Shown piece by piece: positions 26,371 to 37,415 of a DNA stretch of 64,000 nucleotides (the first letter of the stretch is position 1; each line of letters starts with the position of its first letter). The position numbers and the translations under genes were made by a program. The notes under the pieces were generated by a model that saw nothing but the letters and a program-made list of their open reading frames with translations, was not told where the DNA came from and ran no database searches. The DNA lies in NCBI GenBank assembly GCA_002151545.1, contig CP021237.1:62001-126000 (forward strand), written 5' to 3'. This DNA comes from Sphingobacteriaceae bacterium GW460-11-11-14-LB5. GTDB taxonomy: Bacteria > Bacteroidota > Bacteroidia > Sphingobacteriales > Sphingobacteriaceae.

Positions 26371-28113
26371 ATGCGCAGTACCATCCTATTTATCCTTTTC
26401 TATTTTTGCCAGATCTTTTGCTTTGCACAAAAGCTGGAGATGAACCTGGATAGTGTCCACCCTGTTATAAAACATGATCAGCATGGTGATTCTATTCGTA
26501 AATATTTCTCCAATACATTTTACAGCCACAATTCTAGATTTACACAGCAGAATAACCTATTAATCTCGGCCTTTTATTCCAACAAACTGGCGGTAAACTA
26601 CAAACATGTGCTGGAAAAAATACCACAATTAAAAACCTATTCCAATAAACAATCGGGGGTATATGCCCAGGCCAGAGATAGTTATGCCGGTGTATTTGCG
26701 GTGCCCATCTTTGACTCAACCGGGATTGTCATCACCGTAAATGGCATTAATGCTCAAAATGCGGCTAAATACCAGTTCAGGGTGCTGGAAAATAATAAAA
26801 AGGTGGTATTACCCTGGACCACGCCGAAAGTATTTACCAATACGTATTGGATGACCAAAATTGCCGACTCTACTAAAATTGATGATGTGACGGCTTATCT
26901 GGGGCAGTTTAAAGGCGCTTATGGCAAAGCCTTAACTTTTCAGGTGCGGCAAACAGACCAGCCAGACAGCATTAAAACTTCCTTATCTGCCTACTGGGTA
27001 AAATGGCAGCCCAGAGTGGTTGGTGTATTTACATTTTCGCAGCTCCCTGAGTTTCTAAGCATTTTTAAAGAACAATGGAAAGACCTGAGGATAAATGAAA
27101 AACCCATAGACTGGGCTAAGGATTCTACACTCCTAAAATTGAAAAAGGAATTCCGATCCAATGAAAATAACCTGATCTTTTATTTAGACGATATCATCAA
27201 GTCTAAAAACATCATCGAATACAACCTTGTAAAAGGTGCCGACAGTACTGGCTGGGCAGTAAACGATTTCGATTTTAACCTGGTTTGGCTCAAAAATCTT
27301 TCGCCAGGTAAATACGACTTGCTGATCCGCTACAGTGTGCAACGTACACATGTATGCAAATATACATTTACCATCCATCCGGCCTGGTATCAAACCCTAT
27401 GGACCAAAATAGGTCTTTGTATGCTTGTTCTGCTAGCCGTTGGATTTATTGTGCTTTTGCGGCGCTCGGCTAAACAGACTGAAAAACTCAAAGCCCAGGA
27501 TACCTTAAAGCAATTGGTACAAACCGAGCTCAAATCTATCCGCTCGCAATTTAATCCGCATTTTGTATTTAATGCACTGAGTTCGATCCAGGGGTTGATC
27601 ACCAAAAACGATTCCGAAAATGCATCCAAATATCTGATCGAATTCAGTAACCTGATGCGCGAATCGTTAAAAGCCACTAACAACGAATTTGTAAGCATAT
27701 CAAGTGAAATAAAGATTTTGGAGAATTATTTAAATCTAGAAAAATTACGTTTCGGGTTCAGTTATGAGATAAAAGCAAGCAGTCAGATAGACAGCAACGC
27801 CATAGAGATCCCGAGCCTCTTTTTACAACCGCTGGTAGAGAATGCCGTAAAACACGGAATATCTTCACTGCAGGAGCAAGGAAGACTTATGGTCTTATTT
27901 GATAAAACAGGCAACGATATGTCTGTTCAGGTGAGGGACAACGGCAGGGGATTCGATCAACATAATCCATCAAATGGATTTGGGCTGCAGCTCACTAAAG
28001 AAAGAATCAAACTATTGAACCAAACACTTAATGCCCAGCAGATTGAATTTTCTGTAAACCGAATACAAAACGAAACACAAGTTACCATCTACTTCAAAAA
28101 CTGGCTAATATGA
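26371..28113 (+). CDS. LytS-type sensor histidine kinase with exported N-terminal domain
   Basis: The ATG at 26371 begins a signal peptide (to CFAQ); the open frame from 26329 is discounted. A periplasmic region of about 330 residues is followed by a membrane helix (about 350-370). A His_kinase domain has SQFNPHFVFNALSSIQ, followed by an ATPase domain (F-L-Q-P-L-V-E-N-A-V-K-H-G, RDNGRGFD). The periplasmic part is beta-rich, like Y_Y_Y-type sensor ends, but has no clear propeller repeats. Its stop overlaps the response regulator start as ATGA. Confidence 0.9.
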   Translation: MRSTILFILFYFCQIFCFAQKLEMNLDSVHPVIKHDQHGDSIRKYFSNTFYSHNSRFTQQNNLLISAFYSNKLAVNYKHVLEKIPQLKTYSNKQSGVYAQARDSYAGVFAVPIFDSTGIVITVNGINAQNAAKYQFRVLENNKKVVLPWTTPKVFTNTYWMTKIADSTKIDDVTAYLGQFKGAYGKALTFQVRQTDQPDSIKTSLSAYWVKWQPRVVGVFTFSQLPEFLSIFKEQWKDLRINEKPIDWAKDSTLLKLKKEFRSNENNLIFYLDDIIKSKNIIEYNLVKGADSTGWAVNDFDFNLVWLKNLSPGKYDLLIRYSVQRTHVCKYTFTIHPAWYQTLWTKIGLCMLVLLAVGFIVLLRRSAKQTEKLKAQDTLKQLVQTELKSIRSQFNPHFVFNALSSIQGLITKNDSENASKYLIEFSNLMRESLKATNNEFVSISSEIKILENYLNLEKLRFGFSYEIKASSQIDSNAIEIPSLFLQPLVENAVKHGISSLQEQGRLMVLFDKTGNDMSVQVRDNGRGFDQHNPSNGFGLQLTKERIKLLNQTLNAQQIEFSVNRIQNETQVTIYFKNWLI

Positions 28114-28868
28114 TAAGAGCTGTAATAATAGACGACGAAAAAAACAATATTGAAACCATGGTAAGCTTACTCCGGAAGCATGAATTGCCTGTTACGGTTG
28201 TAGGTTCGGCCACCAATGCCGATGATGCCATTTCGACCATTGTCGCTACCAATCCGGATTTACTGTTCCTGGATATACAAATGCCGGAGAAGAATGGTTT
28301 TGATGTGCTCAAAGCATTACCACACTACCAGTTTGAAGTGATATTTGTAACCGCCTTCGATCAGTATGGCATTCAGGCGGTGAAATTTTCCGCTATAGAT
28401 TATTTGCTTAAGCCGGTGAATCCAGAGGAGCTAAAAACATCAATTCTTAAAGTTGAAGCCAAGCTGAATCAGCGTAAACAAAACGTTCAGCTGGAAAACT
28501 TAATGGAGCTCATTAAGAATAAAGATGCCAAAAAAGACCACAAATTAGCCCTGGCCTCCACCAAAGAAATCAGGTTTGTCCATACTGATGAAATTATTCG
28601 CTGTGAATCATCCAATGCCTACACTCAATTCTATCTTGCTGATGGCAAAAATATTATGGTATCAAAGCCCATCTTCGAATACGAAGAAATACTTAGCAAT
28701 TACGATTTTATCCGCTGTCACCAGTCTCATTTAGTCAATGCAAAATTCATAAAAAGTTTGGTTAAAGAGGACAGTGGTTACCTGTTATTAAACGACGATA
28801 CACGCATACCCATTTCAAGAGGCAAAAAAGAAAACGTACTTAAAGCATTAAACACCATAAAAAAATAA
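28110..28868 (+). CDS. LytTR-family response regulator
   Basis: The receiver domain has IDDE, phospho-Asp54 (LLFLDIQMPEKNG), T-A-F and K in LLKPV. A LytTR domain at about 145-250 has EIIRCESSNAYTQFYL and IRCHQSHLVNAKFI. It is coupled to the LytS-type kinase by a 4-base overlap, and the TlpA-like gene begins 11 bases downstream, so the three form an operon. Confidence 0.94.
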   Translation: MIRAVIIDDEKNNIETMVSLLRKHELPVTVVGSATNADDAISTIVATNPDLLFLDIQMPEKNGFDVLKALPHYQFEVIFVTAFDQYGIQAVKFSAIDYLLKPVNPEELKTSILKVEAKLNQRKQNVQLENLMELIKNKDAKKDHKLALASTKEIRFVHTDEIIRCESSNAYTQFYLADGKNIMVSKPIFEYEEILSNYDFIRCHQSHLVNAKFIKSLVKEDSGYLLLNDDTRIPISRGKKENVLKALNTIKK

Positions 28869-28879
28869 AACCAATCAAA

Positions 28880-30400
28880 ATGAAACGTATCTTATATTTC
28901 TTACTGTTATTTACCTGTGTCCAGGTGCATGCACAAAGCAGCGGCCCTCTTCAAATGGAGGATGAAAAAATGAGTAGCTACCTTGCCAACCGCAAGCCGG
29001 CAACATTAAGCATTCAGGTCAAAAACCTTCCTGATAGTATCAAAAAGGTGAACATCGAATTAACGCTGGTACAGATGGGCGTTGGTTTTCAGGTTAGCAA
29101 ATTTGTAGAAACAGATGCCGCCGGCCTGGCAAAAGTTGTGCTCGATCAGAATTTACCTTATCAGCAAATCTGGTTAACTGTTGGTCCCTATCTCTACGCG
29201 GGCATTTATGTTAACTCAGGACTAACCGTAGTGCTCGATGCAAAGAAACTAGAGAAGCGGGCATTTATGATTGCCGACGGAGTGGAATACCTGGGCGATG
29301 ACGGAAAGCTGAACACCGTAATGAATAAAAATGTCCTTTTTAAACGTAAAGAGAAATCAGATCTGGATAAAAGCCTCAACAATTTTAGAAAGCTGAAAGA
29401 ACTACATAGCGAAGAATTCTTTCTAACGAAAATTGATTCTATAAAAAATGCGCTACTCCAGATTGATGAAGAATTTATTGCCGATCATTCCGATTATGCC
29501 TGGGCAATCAAAAACGAAACCCTATCCGGTTTTTACGGAAATATATGCGTAGCCTATCGGAACAATCTGATGCCAGTTAAACTTTTTAATGAGGTTAGCA
29601 ATCACAAACCTTATTTTGTAAGTAATGATGGCTCCACTTTTTACCGATATCTGCAAAGCTATTCTACGAGTGAAAAACTGACAAAGGGAAAAGGGCTGCC
29701 GGGTGCGCTTGCCTTAATAGACAGTTTGTATAGCCCACAGAAATCGGATATATTGAAGTTGTTTCTTCTAGATGATTATAAAGACCTGTTTTCCACCGTT
29801 TATCCAAACATCATCAATAGTATAACAACGCCTTGGTGCAAAAGCGTATCAACAAACGAACTGGCCAAAGCTAATCTTAATCAAAAAAAGGTAGAAAACT
29901 TATTTGCCACATCAAAACAACCAGAAGATGCAAACATTGGCAAACCTTTAGTGAAATTACCTTTTGAGGCTGACCTTTATGAAGTAGATGAAAAAATAAA
30001 AGCGGAAGATTTACTGATTAATCTAAAATCAAAATTCCCCAAAAAGGCACTGATCATCGATATCTGGGCTACCTGGTGTGGACCTTGTTTAGCAGATCTG
30101 CCTTCGAGCAAAAGCCTACATGAGAAAAATAAGGATTTGCCAGTAGTCTACATTTATTTGTGTACTACTAGCGGTTCTAATACGGAATTGTGGAAAAAGA
30201 ACATTGTCAAAATGGAGATTCCTGGTACCCATGTTTTCATCAATGAAAAAGTCTTGGCGCAGTTAAGAACGATCCTGAATGCAGAAGGCGGATTTCCAAC
30301 TTATGTAGCTGTCGACATGAATGGTAAAGCCAATTCAAAAGTGATTAGCCACATGGGAGCTTTGAATAGAGAAAGCCTCAAAAAAGTAGCAGGGCTTTAA
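28880..30400 (+). CDS. exported TlpA-like thioredoxin-fold protein
   Basis: A 506-aa exported protein with a signal peptide ending VHAQ. A long N-terminal region of about 350 residues, typical of Bacteroidota TlpA-like proteins, precedes a C-terminal thioredoxin fold. The redox motif is W-C-G-P-C (Cys400 and Cys403) in IDIWATWCGPCLADLP, and the cis-Pro is in GGFPTYV. It probably reduces or exchanges periplasmic disulfides. It follows the LytTR regulator gene in an operon, an unusual partner for this protein. Confidence 0.88.
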   Translation: MKRILYFLLLFTCVQVHAQSSGPLQMEDEKMSSYLANRKPATLSIQVKNLPDSIKKVNIELTLVQMGVGFQVSKFVETDAAGLAKVVLDQNLPYQQIWLTVGPYLYAGIYVNSGLTVVLDAKKLEKRAFMIADGVEYLGDDGKLNTVMNKNVLFKRKEKSDLDKSLNNFRKLKELHSEEFFLTKIDSIKNALLQIDEEFIADHSDYAWAIKNETLSGFYGNICVAYRNNLMPVKLFNEVSNHKPYFVSNDGSTFYRYLQSYSTSEKLTKGKGLPGALALIDSLYSPQKSDILKLFLLDDYKDLFSTVYPNIINSITTPWCKSVSTNELAKANLNQKKVENLFATSKQPEDANIGKPLVKLPFEADLYEVDEKIKAEDLLINLKSKFPKKALIIDIWATWCGPCLADLPSSKSLHEKNKDLPVVYIYLCTTSGSNTELWKKNIVKMEIPGTHVFINEKVLAQLRTILNAEGGFPTYVAVDMNGKANSKVISHMGALNRESLKKVAGL

Positions 30401-30429
30401 GCGATATATTAAGCACTGTAACGAACTTA

Positions 30430-30921
30430 TTATCCCAGAAAATCCTTCGGATAGGTTTGCTGGTTGTATTTCAAATCCATCTCTTTTAATAATTGTTTTC
30501 GCTCTTCTGTTAATTCAGGAATGGGTAGCGTTTGTCCGGGAAGGACAGGCGCACCTATTTCCTGAAATAGATTTTCCAGTCCGGCGGGTACTACCGTGCA
30601 AAGCAGTCGTGCAGGTTTTTCAGAGATATTCTTAAAGCAATGAATGGCTCCGCCAAGGGGGATATTGACAAAGCCGTCTTTTGAAACGATTTCTTTGCCG
30701 CTTTCCGTTTTAAATTCAACTTCTCCCTCCAATACATGGAACATTTCCTGTGTATCCGGATGCGCATGCGGCGGTGGGCCGCCACCCGGAGGAACCGTCA
30801 TTTCAATAACGGCATAGTTGCCACTGGTTTGCTCACCAGAAATGATGATCCTGTAATTACCTCCGGCTATGCCTAAATATTCGCCTTCATTTTTATTAAT
30901 GATCCTGATATTAGATTCCAT
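30430..30921 (-). CDS. cupin domain-containing protein
   Basis: A single-domain cupin (163 aa). Motif 1 is P-P-H-A-H-P-D-T-Q-E-M-F-H-V-L-E-G, with two His and one Glu as metal ligands. Motif 2 includes VNIPLGGAIHCFKN, with the last His ligand. It is cytoplasmic with no signal peptide. The enzymatic activity, if any, is unknown. It is convergent with the TlpA-like gene. Confidence 0.88.
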   Translation of the reverse strand: MESNIRIINKNEGEYLGIAGGNYRIIISGEQTSGNYAVIEMTVPPGGGPPPHAHPDTQEMFHVLEGEVEFKTESGKEIVSKDGFVNIPLGGAIHCFKNISEKPARLLCTVVPAGLENLFQEIGAPVLPGQTLPIPELTEERKQLLKEMDLKYNQQTYPKDFLG

Positions 30922-31007
30922 CTTTCTTAGATTTTTCGATGTATATTTTTACGCTTCAATCCATTTGCCAGGGTCAGCCATCAATTTCTGATCATCAGCC
31001 ACCTTCC

Positions 31008-31259
31008 TTATTTCAAGCCTCTTTCTTTTAAAAGATTTTCTAATTCCTGGTTGTCATATTTCGAATTATTGACCAGTTTATAGATGAAAAATAAAGGGAT
31101 GAGTGTCAAAAAACCTAAACTGTTTTTCATCACGCTGTAAAATACCACACCAGCCAGAAAACCAATTAATACGGCGTTGGTTATGGCTGCTGATTTCTTC
31201 TTTTTTGCTTCCTGCAACAATTCCTCATCTGTTAATTCCGTTAATTCTTTTTGTATCAT
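31008..31259 (-). CDS. small membrane protein of unknown function
   Basis: An 83-aa protein: an acidic N-terminal helix (LTELTDEELLQEAKKKK), two adjacent membrane helices (about 28-62) and a charged C-terminal helix. The start at 31259 is preferred; the open frame upstream to 31322 adds polar residues without similarity. No family function is known to me. Confidence 0.65.
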   Translation of the reverse strand: MIQKELTELTDEELLQEAKKKKSAAITNAVLIGFLAGVVFYSVMKNSLGFLTLIPLFFIYKLVNNSKYDNQELENLLKERGLK

Positions 31260-31427
31260 TTTTCCTGTTTTTTGAGCGTAATCGTCTTGTCGGTCACGTT
31301 CAAATATACGCGATAGACTCAATTACTGAAAACTGTGAATTAGGTTTAATCAAAAAAAGCCCATCTATCGTGGAGCTTTTAATCAGAAGTTTTTCAAGAA
31401 TGAATTTATTAACGATTTGGTTAAAAT

Positions 31428-32330
31428 TTATGCTGTCTGGTTGCTCCGGTACTCGTTAGGGGTACTGCCAACCCTTTTTTTGAATAGCCTGATAAAATGC
31501 TGTGGATATTTGAACCCAAGCTCATAAGCAATTTCGTTTACCGTTTTACTGCTGTCGAATATTTTATTTTTGGCCACATCAATAATCTTAGCCTGAATAA
31601 ACTCCTGTGCTGATTTACCGGTTTCTTTTTTAATCAGGTCTCCAAAATAATTAGCCGAAAAATGAAGTTCTTCAGCGCAATAAGCAACAGAAGGGAGACC
31701 AATTGAATAAGGTTTTTCTGATTTAAAATAGCCATTTAGTAACTCCTCAAAATTTTCCAGCACACCTTTGTTAACCGTATCGCGGGTAATAAACTGGCGG
31801 TCGTAAAAACGGTCACAGTAATTGAGTAACAGTTCGATATTGGAGGCAATTAGCTTTTTACTGTGTTTATCGATAGATTGCTGAAGTTCGTTGTCAATTT
31901 TAGCGAACAGATCCAATACCAGTTGCCGCTCTTTAGCCGATAGGTGCAGGGCCTCGCTGGTGTGGTAGCTAAAGAAATTATACTCACTTAAGGTTTTTCC
32001 AAGAGAAGTACCGCGGATCAGGTCGGGATGAAATACCAATCCATGCCCTATGGGCTGGTAATAATCTATTTTATTTTCCACATCGATGGTTTGTCCCGGC
32101 GAGATGAAAACCAAAGTTCCAGCCTGGTAATCGTAATAATGACGGCCATATTTCAGATCGCCACATTTCACATCTTTTAGAAAAATACAGTACAGCTCAA
32201 AATTCATTTTTGAACCTGTTCTTTCTTTTGCTTTTGAAAAATCGATTACACTAACCAATGGATGATGTGTTTCGTGGTTATTGAAATCATTATACGCACT
32301 GATTGTATTAAAATTAAATTCCTTTTCCAT
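31428..32330 (-). CDS. AraC family transcriptional regulator
   Basis: An N-terminal cupin-like sensor half is followed by a C-terminal AraC helix-turn-helix pair. The latter has P-S-V-A-Y-C-A-E-E-L-H-F-S-A-N-Y-F-G-D and ELGFKYPQHFIRLFKKRVGSTP. The start at 32330 (MEKEF) is preferred to the upstream Met at 32354. It is divergent from two aldo/keto reductase genes, which are its likely targets. Confidence 0.9.
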   Translation of the reverse strand: MEKEFNFNTISAYNDFNNHETHHPLVSVIDFSKAKERTGSKMNFELYCIFLKDVKCGDLKYGRHYYDYQAGTLVFISPGQTIDVENKIDYYQPIGHGLVFHPDLIRGTSLGKTLSEYNFFSYHTSEALHLSAKERQLVLDLFAKIDNELQQSIDKHSKKLIASNIELLLNYCDRFYDRQFITRDTVNKGVLENFEELLNGYFKSEKPYSIGLPSVAYCAEELHFSANYFGDLIKKETGKSAQEFIQAKIIDVAKNKIFDSSKTVNEIAYELGFKYPQHFIRLFKKRVGSTPNEYRSNQTA

Positions 32331-32404
32331 CGCCTTTTGTCTTTGCTCATACAAACTTAATCAATTCGCCGGGCTTATCACCGCGCGCAATCAGCGATCA
32401 GTAA

Positions 32405-32439
32405 TATTGGTAGTAAAAGCAGGAATCTGTATACCAATA
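32405..32439. promoter_or_regulatory. inverted repeat between AraC regulator and aldo/keto reductase genes
   Basis: TATTGGTA (32405-32412) and TACCAATA (32432-32439) are perfect 8-bp inverted arms with a 19-base spacer, inside the divergent intergenic region. It is a candidate regulator-binding site. AraC proteins often prefer direct repeats, so the assignment is uncertain. Confidence 0.4.
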
Positions 32440-32467
32440 CACTTACTTATTGAGCAGATATTTGTAA

Positions 32468-34328
<1,861 letters not shown>

Positions 34329-34368
34329 ATAAATCAAATTAATCAACAATCTTATAAACCCCTAAAAC

Positions 34369-34836
34369 ATGATCATGAGAACATCAATTATCGGATTATT
34401 TTTCTTCATCTTTTGTGTGTCATTATGCAAAGCACAAACAGATAACACGCCTACAAAAGCCCAGCAGGAGATCATTACACTTTCTAAAAGCAAGTGGGAT
34501 TGGATGGCAGACAAAAATGTAGATGCGCTAAGCGCATTATTTGATGAAAAAGCTGTCTTCGTGCACATGGGCGGAAGCTGGGGAAAAGAAAGGGAAATTG
34601 CGGTGATTAAAAGCGGCGGCATCCATTATAAAAAAGCAGATATCCATGCGGTTTCCGTAAATATTATTGGGAATACGGCCATACTGTTAAATAACATTAC
34701 TTTGCTGGCAGTGGTTGGTGGAAACGAAGTTACCAATCCTTTTATTGTCACCGAGGTTTATATAAAAGAGGGTGGAAAATGGAAAATGGGCTCGCTTTCT
34801 TTTACCAAAGTGAATAGCCCTGGCCCACAACGTTAA
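34369..34836 (+). CDS. exported NTF2-like (DUF4440) protein
   Basis: A 155-aa protein with a signal peptide ending LCKAQ. One NTF2-like cone fold (about 30-150) follows, with LSKSKWDWMADKNVDALSAL and the last-strand block FIVTEVYIKEGGKWKMGSLSF. Such domains bind small ligands or act as isomerases. It lies 14 bases before an exported alpha/beta hydrolase gene. Confidence 0.85.
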   Translation: MIMRTSIIGLFFFIFCVSLCKAQTDNTPTKAQQEIITLSKSKWDWMADKNVDALSALFDEKAVFVHMGGSWGKEREIAVIKSGGIHYKKADIHAVSVNIIGNTAILLNNITLLAVVGGNEVTNPFIVTEVYIKEGGKWKMGSLSFTKVNSPGPQR

Positions 34837-34850
34837 AACAAAGCCATACG

Positions 34851-35921
34851 ATGAAAAAGTTATGTTTATCAGTTGTCGCGCTGTTGATGGGATCAACTTT
34901 ATTTGCCCGACAAAGTCAAAAGCCACTAATGATTGCAGATCAGGGCAGTTTTCTGGTTGGCGGTACCAAAAGCATACAACCTGGGGTATTCGACATTAAG
35001 GATGCATTGAAACCTCAGGGGCAGACTTTTCATGGCGACCATGCTTATGCTTTTTATCAGGTGCCGGTAAAAGCACGTAAATACCCATTGGTTTTTCTGC
35101 ATGGAGCCGGACAATCGAAAAAAACATGGGAAAGCACTCCAGATGGAAGGGCGGGTTTTCAGAATATTTTTCTAAAACGCAGGTTTAGTGTTTACCTGCT
35201 CGATCAGCCCAGACGTGGCGATGCAGGAAAGAGTAATGTTGCCGCAACATTAACACCAACTCCCGACGAACAGTTCTGGTTCAGTCAGTTTCGCATAGGT
35301 AATTATCCCGATTATTTTCCAAATGTGCAGTTTCCGAAAGATTCTGCTTCACTCGAACAGTTTTACAGGCAAATGACCCCGAATACAGGCGCTTTTGATG
35401 CCGTTGTGGTCAGAGATGCGGTATCGCAGTTATTCGACAAAATTGGAAAAGGTATCCTGGTAACACATTCACAAGGAGGTGGGCCTGGTTGGTTAACTGC
35501 CATTAAAAATGATAAAGTTAAAGCTATAGTAGCGTACGAACCGTATAGTGGTTTCGTGTTTCCGCAGGGAGAATTGCCAGCACCCATCAAATCTGCAGGT
35601 CTTTTTGGCGAGTTAAAAGGCGTTGAAATACCGCTCGAAGACTTTAACCGCTTGACGAAAATCCCCATTGTGGTGTACTACGGCGATAACATTGCAGCCC
35701 AGCCTACCACCGTATGGAACAAAGACCATTGGCGTTCAGGGCTCGAAATGGCGAAGATCTGGGTTGCAACCATTAATAAACATGGAGGCAACGCAACGGT
35801 AATCCATCTTCCCGAGATCGGAATAAAGGGAAATACGCATTTTCCTTTTGCTGATCTAAACAATGTGGAGGTGGCTGATGTATTGTCCAAATGGTTAAAA
35901 GATAAAGGATTGGATCAGTAA
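34851..35921 (+). CDS. exported alpha/beta hydrolase
   Basis: A 356-aa protein with a signal peptide (to about residue 20, LFARQ). An alpha/beta hydrolase fold follows, with oxyanion motif F-L-H-G-A-G and nucleophile elbow T-H-S-Q-G (Ser207). Late D/H candidates lie in VYYGDN and LPEIGIKGNTHFP. It is probably an esterase. It is in the run of exported enzymes 34369-38956. Confidence 0.88.
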   Translation: MKKLCLSVVALLMGSTLFARQSQKPLMIADQGSFLVGGTKSIQPGVFDIKDALKPQGQTFHGDHAYAFYQVPVKARKYPLVFLHGAGQSKKTWESTPDGRAGFQNIFLKRRFSVYLLDQPRRGDAGKSNVAATLTPTPDEQFWFSQFRIGNYPDYFPNVQFPKDSASLEQFYRQMTPNTGAFDAVVVRDAVSQLFDKIGKGILVTHSQGGGPGWLTAIKNDKVKAIVAYEPYSGFVFPQGELPAPIKSAGLFGELKGVEIPLEDFNRLTKIPIVVYYGDNIAAQPTTVWNKDHWRSGLEMAKIWVATINKHGGNATVIHLPEIGIKGNTHFPFADLNNVEVADVLSKWLKDKGLDQ

Positions 35922-36001
35922 TATTGGTTGTAATCTCTGTAATTCATCTACTCCAAAAGGCTTTAATCCTGTGAACTTTGTATCTACAGGAGATCAAGTA
36001 G

Positions 36002-36631
36002 ATGAAAACGAAAATTACACTAAGTATCCTAATAAGTACAGCAATCTGTTTATTGTCTGGCTGTTCAAAAGCACAGTCTTCCGTTGCTGACCAGGGGGAA
36101 ATGTTGAAGGACAAGAAAGTTTTGATCGTTTATTTGTCCCGGACCAAAAATACCAAGGCAATCGCAGATATGATACACCTAAAGGTCGGTGGAACATTAG
36201 TGGCGCTGGAATTGCAAAAGCCATATCCTGAAGATTATAAAACAATCGTTGATCAGGTATCCAGGGAAAATGAAACAGGGTTTTTACCACCACTGAAAAC
36301 GGTTATTGATAGCATCGAAAAATACGATGTAGTTTTTGTAGGTTTTCCTACCTGGGGGATGCAACTTCCTCCGCCAATGAAAAGTTTTTTGAAACAATAT
36401 AACCTGAAAGGAAAAATACTGGTGCCTTTTAATACCAATGCAGGTTATGGTACGGGTAGCAGTTTTGAAACTGTAAAAGAACTGGCGCCTTCCAGCAAAA
36501 TATTAGCCGGTTTCTCTACGCAGGGAGGTAAAGAACGCGACGGAATTTATTTTATAATGAAAGGTGAAAAAGAAAAACAGGCGCAGGCCGAAGTTGTAAA
36601 GTGGTTGCAGGAGATTAAGCTCCTCAAGTAG
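36002..36631 (+). CDS. flavodoxin carrying a lipoprotein signal
   Basis: The N-terminus has a lipobox, L-L-S-G-C (Cys21), followed by a flavodoxin domain of the NADPH-quinone type. FMN-phosphate binding is seen in Y-L-S-R-T-K-N-T-K-A-I-A, with aromatic ring contacts in FPTWGMQLP and NTNAGYGTG. Flavodoxins are normally cytoplasmic; the lipoprotein signal implies an envelope location. A candidate -7 box, GAACTTTG (35973-35980), lies upstream. Confidence 0.88.
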   Translation: MKTKITLSILISTAICLLSGCSKAQSSVADQGEMLKDKKVLIVYLSRTKNTKAIADMIHLKVGGTLVALELQKPYPEDYKTIVDQVSRENETGFLPPLKTVIDSIEKYDVVFVGFPTWGMQLPPPMKSFLKQYNLKGKILVPFNTNAGYGTGSSFETVKELAPSSKILAGFSTQGGKERDGIYFIMKGEKEKQAQAEVVKWLQEIKLLK

Positions 36632-36660
36632 GAATTAACCGGTTACTGAAAAAATAATCT

Positions 36661-37395
36661 ATGAAATTATTCAATATAAACTTATTAACGCTCGTACTGG
36701 GTGTCACCCTTAGTTTACCTGCAAATCTGATGGCTCAATCAAGCAATGCGAAAAGTACTTTAAGTGCAAAACAGCAAAACCTCATTGCCATTGCAGGCCT
36801 CACCGCAAAAGGAGATCTGCCAGCACTGAAAGTAAAACTGAACGCTGGCCTCGATGCGGCTTTAACTATAAACGAAACAAAAGAAACCATGGTGCACCTC
36901 TATGCTTATTGTGGTTTCCCAAGAAGTATCCGGGGGCTTCAAACGCTAATGGCTGTTCTGGAAGAAAGAAAAGCTAAAGGCATCGCTGATCAGCGCGGAG
37001 CAGAACCTTCTCCTGTAAACGACAATAGGACTAAATATGAGCGTGGTAAGGAAATTTTGGGAAAGCTAACCGGAGCTTCACAGGATGGGCCACGAACAGG
37101 GTATGCGGCATTCGCTTCTGAAATTGAAGTTTTCCTCAAGGAACACCTCTTTGCCGATATTTTTGAGCGGGATGTATTGACTTATGCTGAAAGGGAATTG
37201 GTAACCGTAGCTGTACTGAGCAGCATTGGTGGGGCAGAGCCGATGTTAAATTCGCATTTGAGTATCTGTTTAAATGTAGGCCTATCGCCCGGCCAATTAC
37301 AGCAGTTCGTTGGTGTTATCGCGCAGTCAATCGGGAAAAAAGAAGCTGATGCGGCACAAGTCGTTTTAAATGAAGTGCTGAAAAGCAAGAAGTAA
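36661..37395 (+). CDS. exported carboxymuconolactone decarboxylase family protein
   Basis: A 244-aa protein with a signal peptide (ending LMAQ) and two CMD-like helical repeats. The first shows E-T-M-V-H-L-Y-A-Y-C-G-F-P, the second TYAERELVTVAVLSSIGG. The CxxC of AhpD-type members is absent from the second repeat, so a peroxidase-like role is less likely than a lyase-like one. It is in the exported-enzyme run, 21 bases before an alpha/beta hydrolase gene. Confidence 0.88.
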   Translation: MKLFNINLLTLVLGVTLSLPANLMAQSSNAKSTLSAKQQNLIAIAGLTAKGDLPALKVKLNAGLDAALTINETKETMVHLYAYCGFPRSIRGLQTLMAVLEERKAKGIADQRGAEPSPVNDNRTKYERGKEILGKLTGASQDGPRTGYAAFASEIEVFLKEHLFADIFERDVLTYAERELVTVAVLSSIGGAEPMLNSHLSICLNVGLSPGQLQQFVGVIAQSIGKKEADAAQVVLNEVLKSKK

Positions 37396-37415
37396 AATTT
37401 AGAATAGTCATCAAA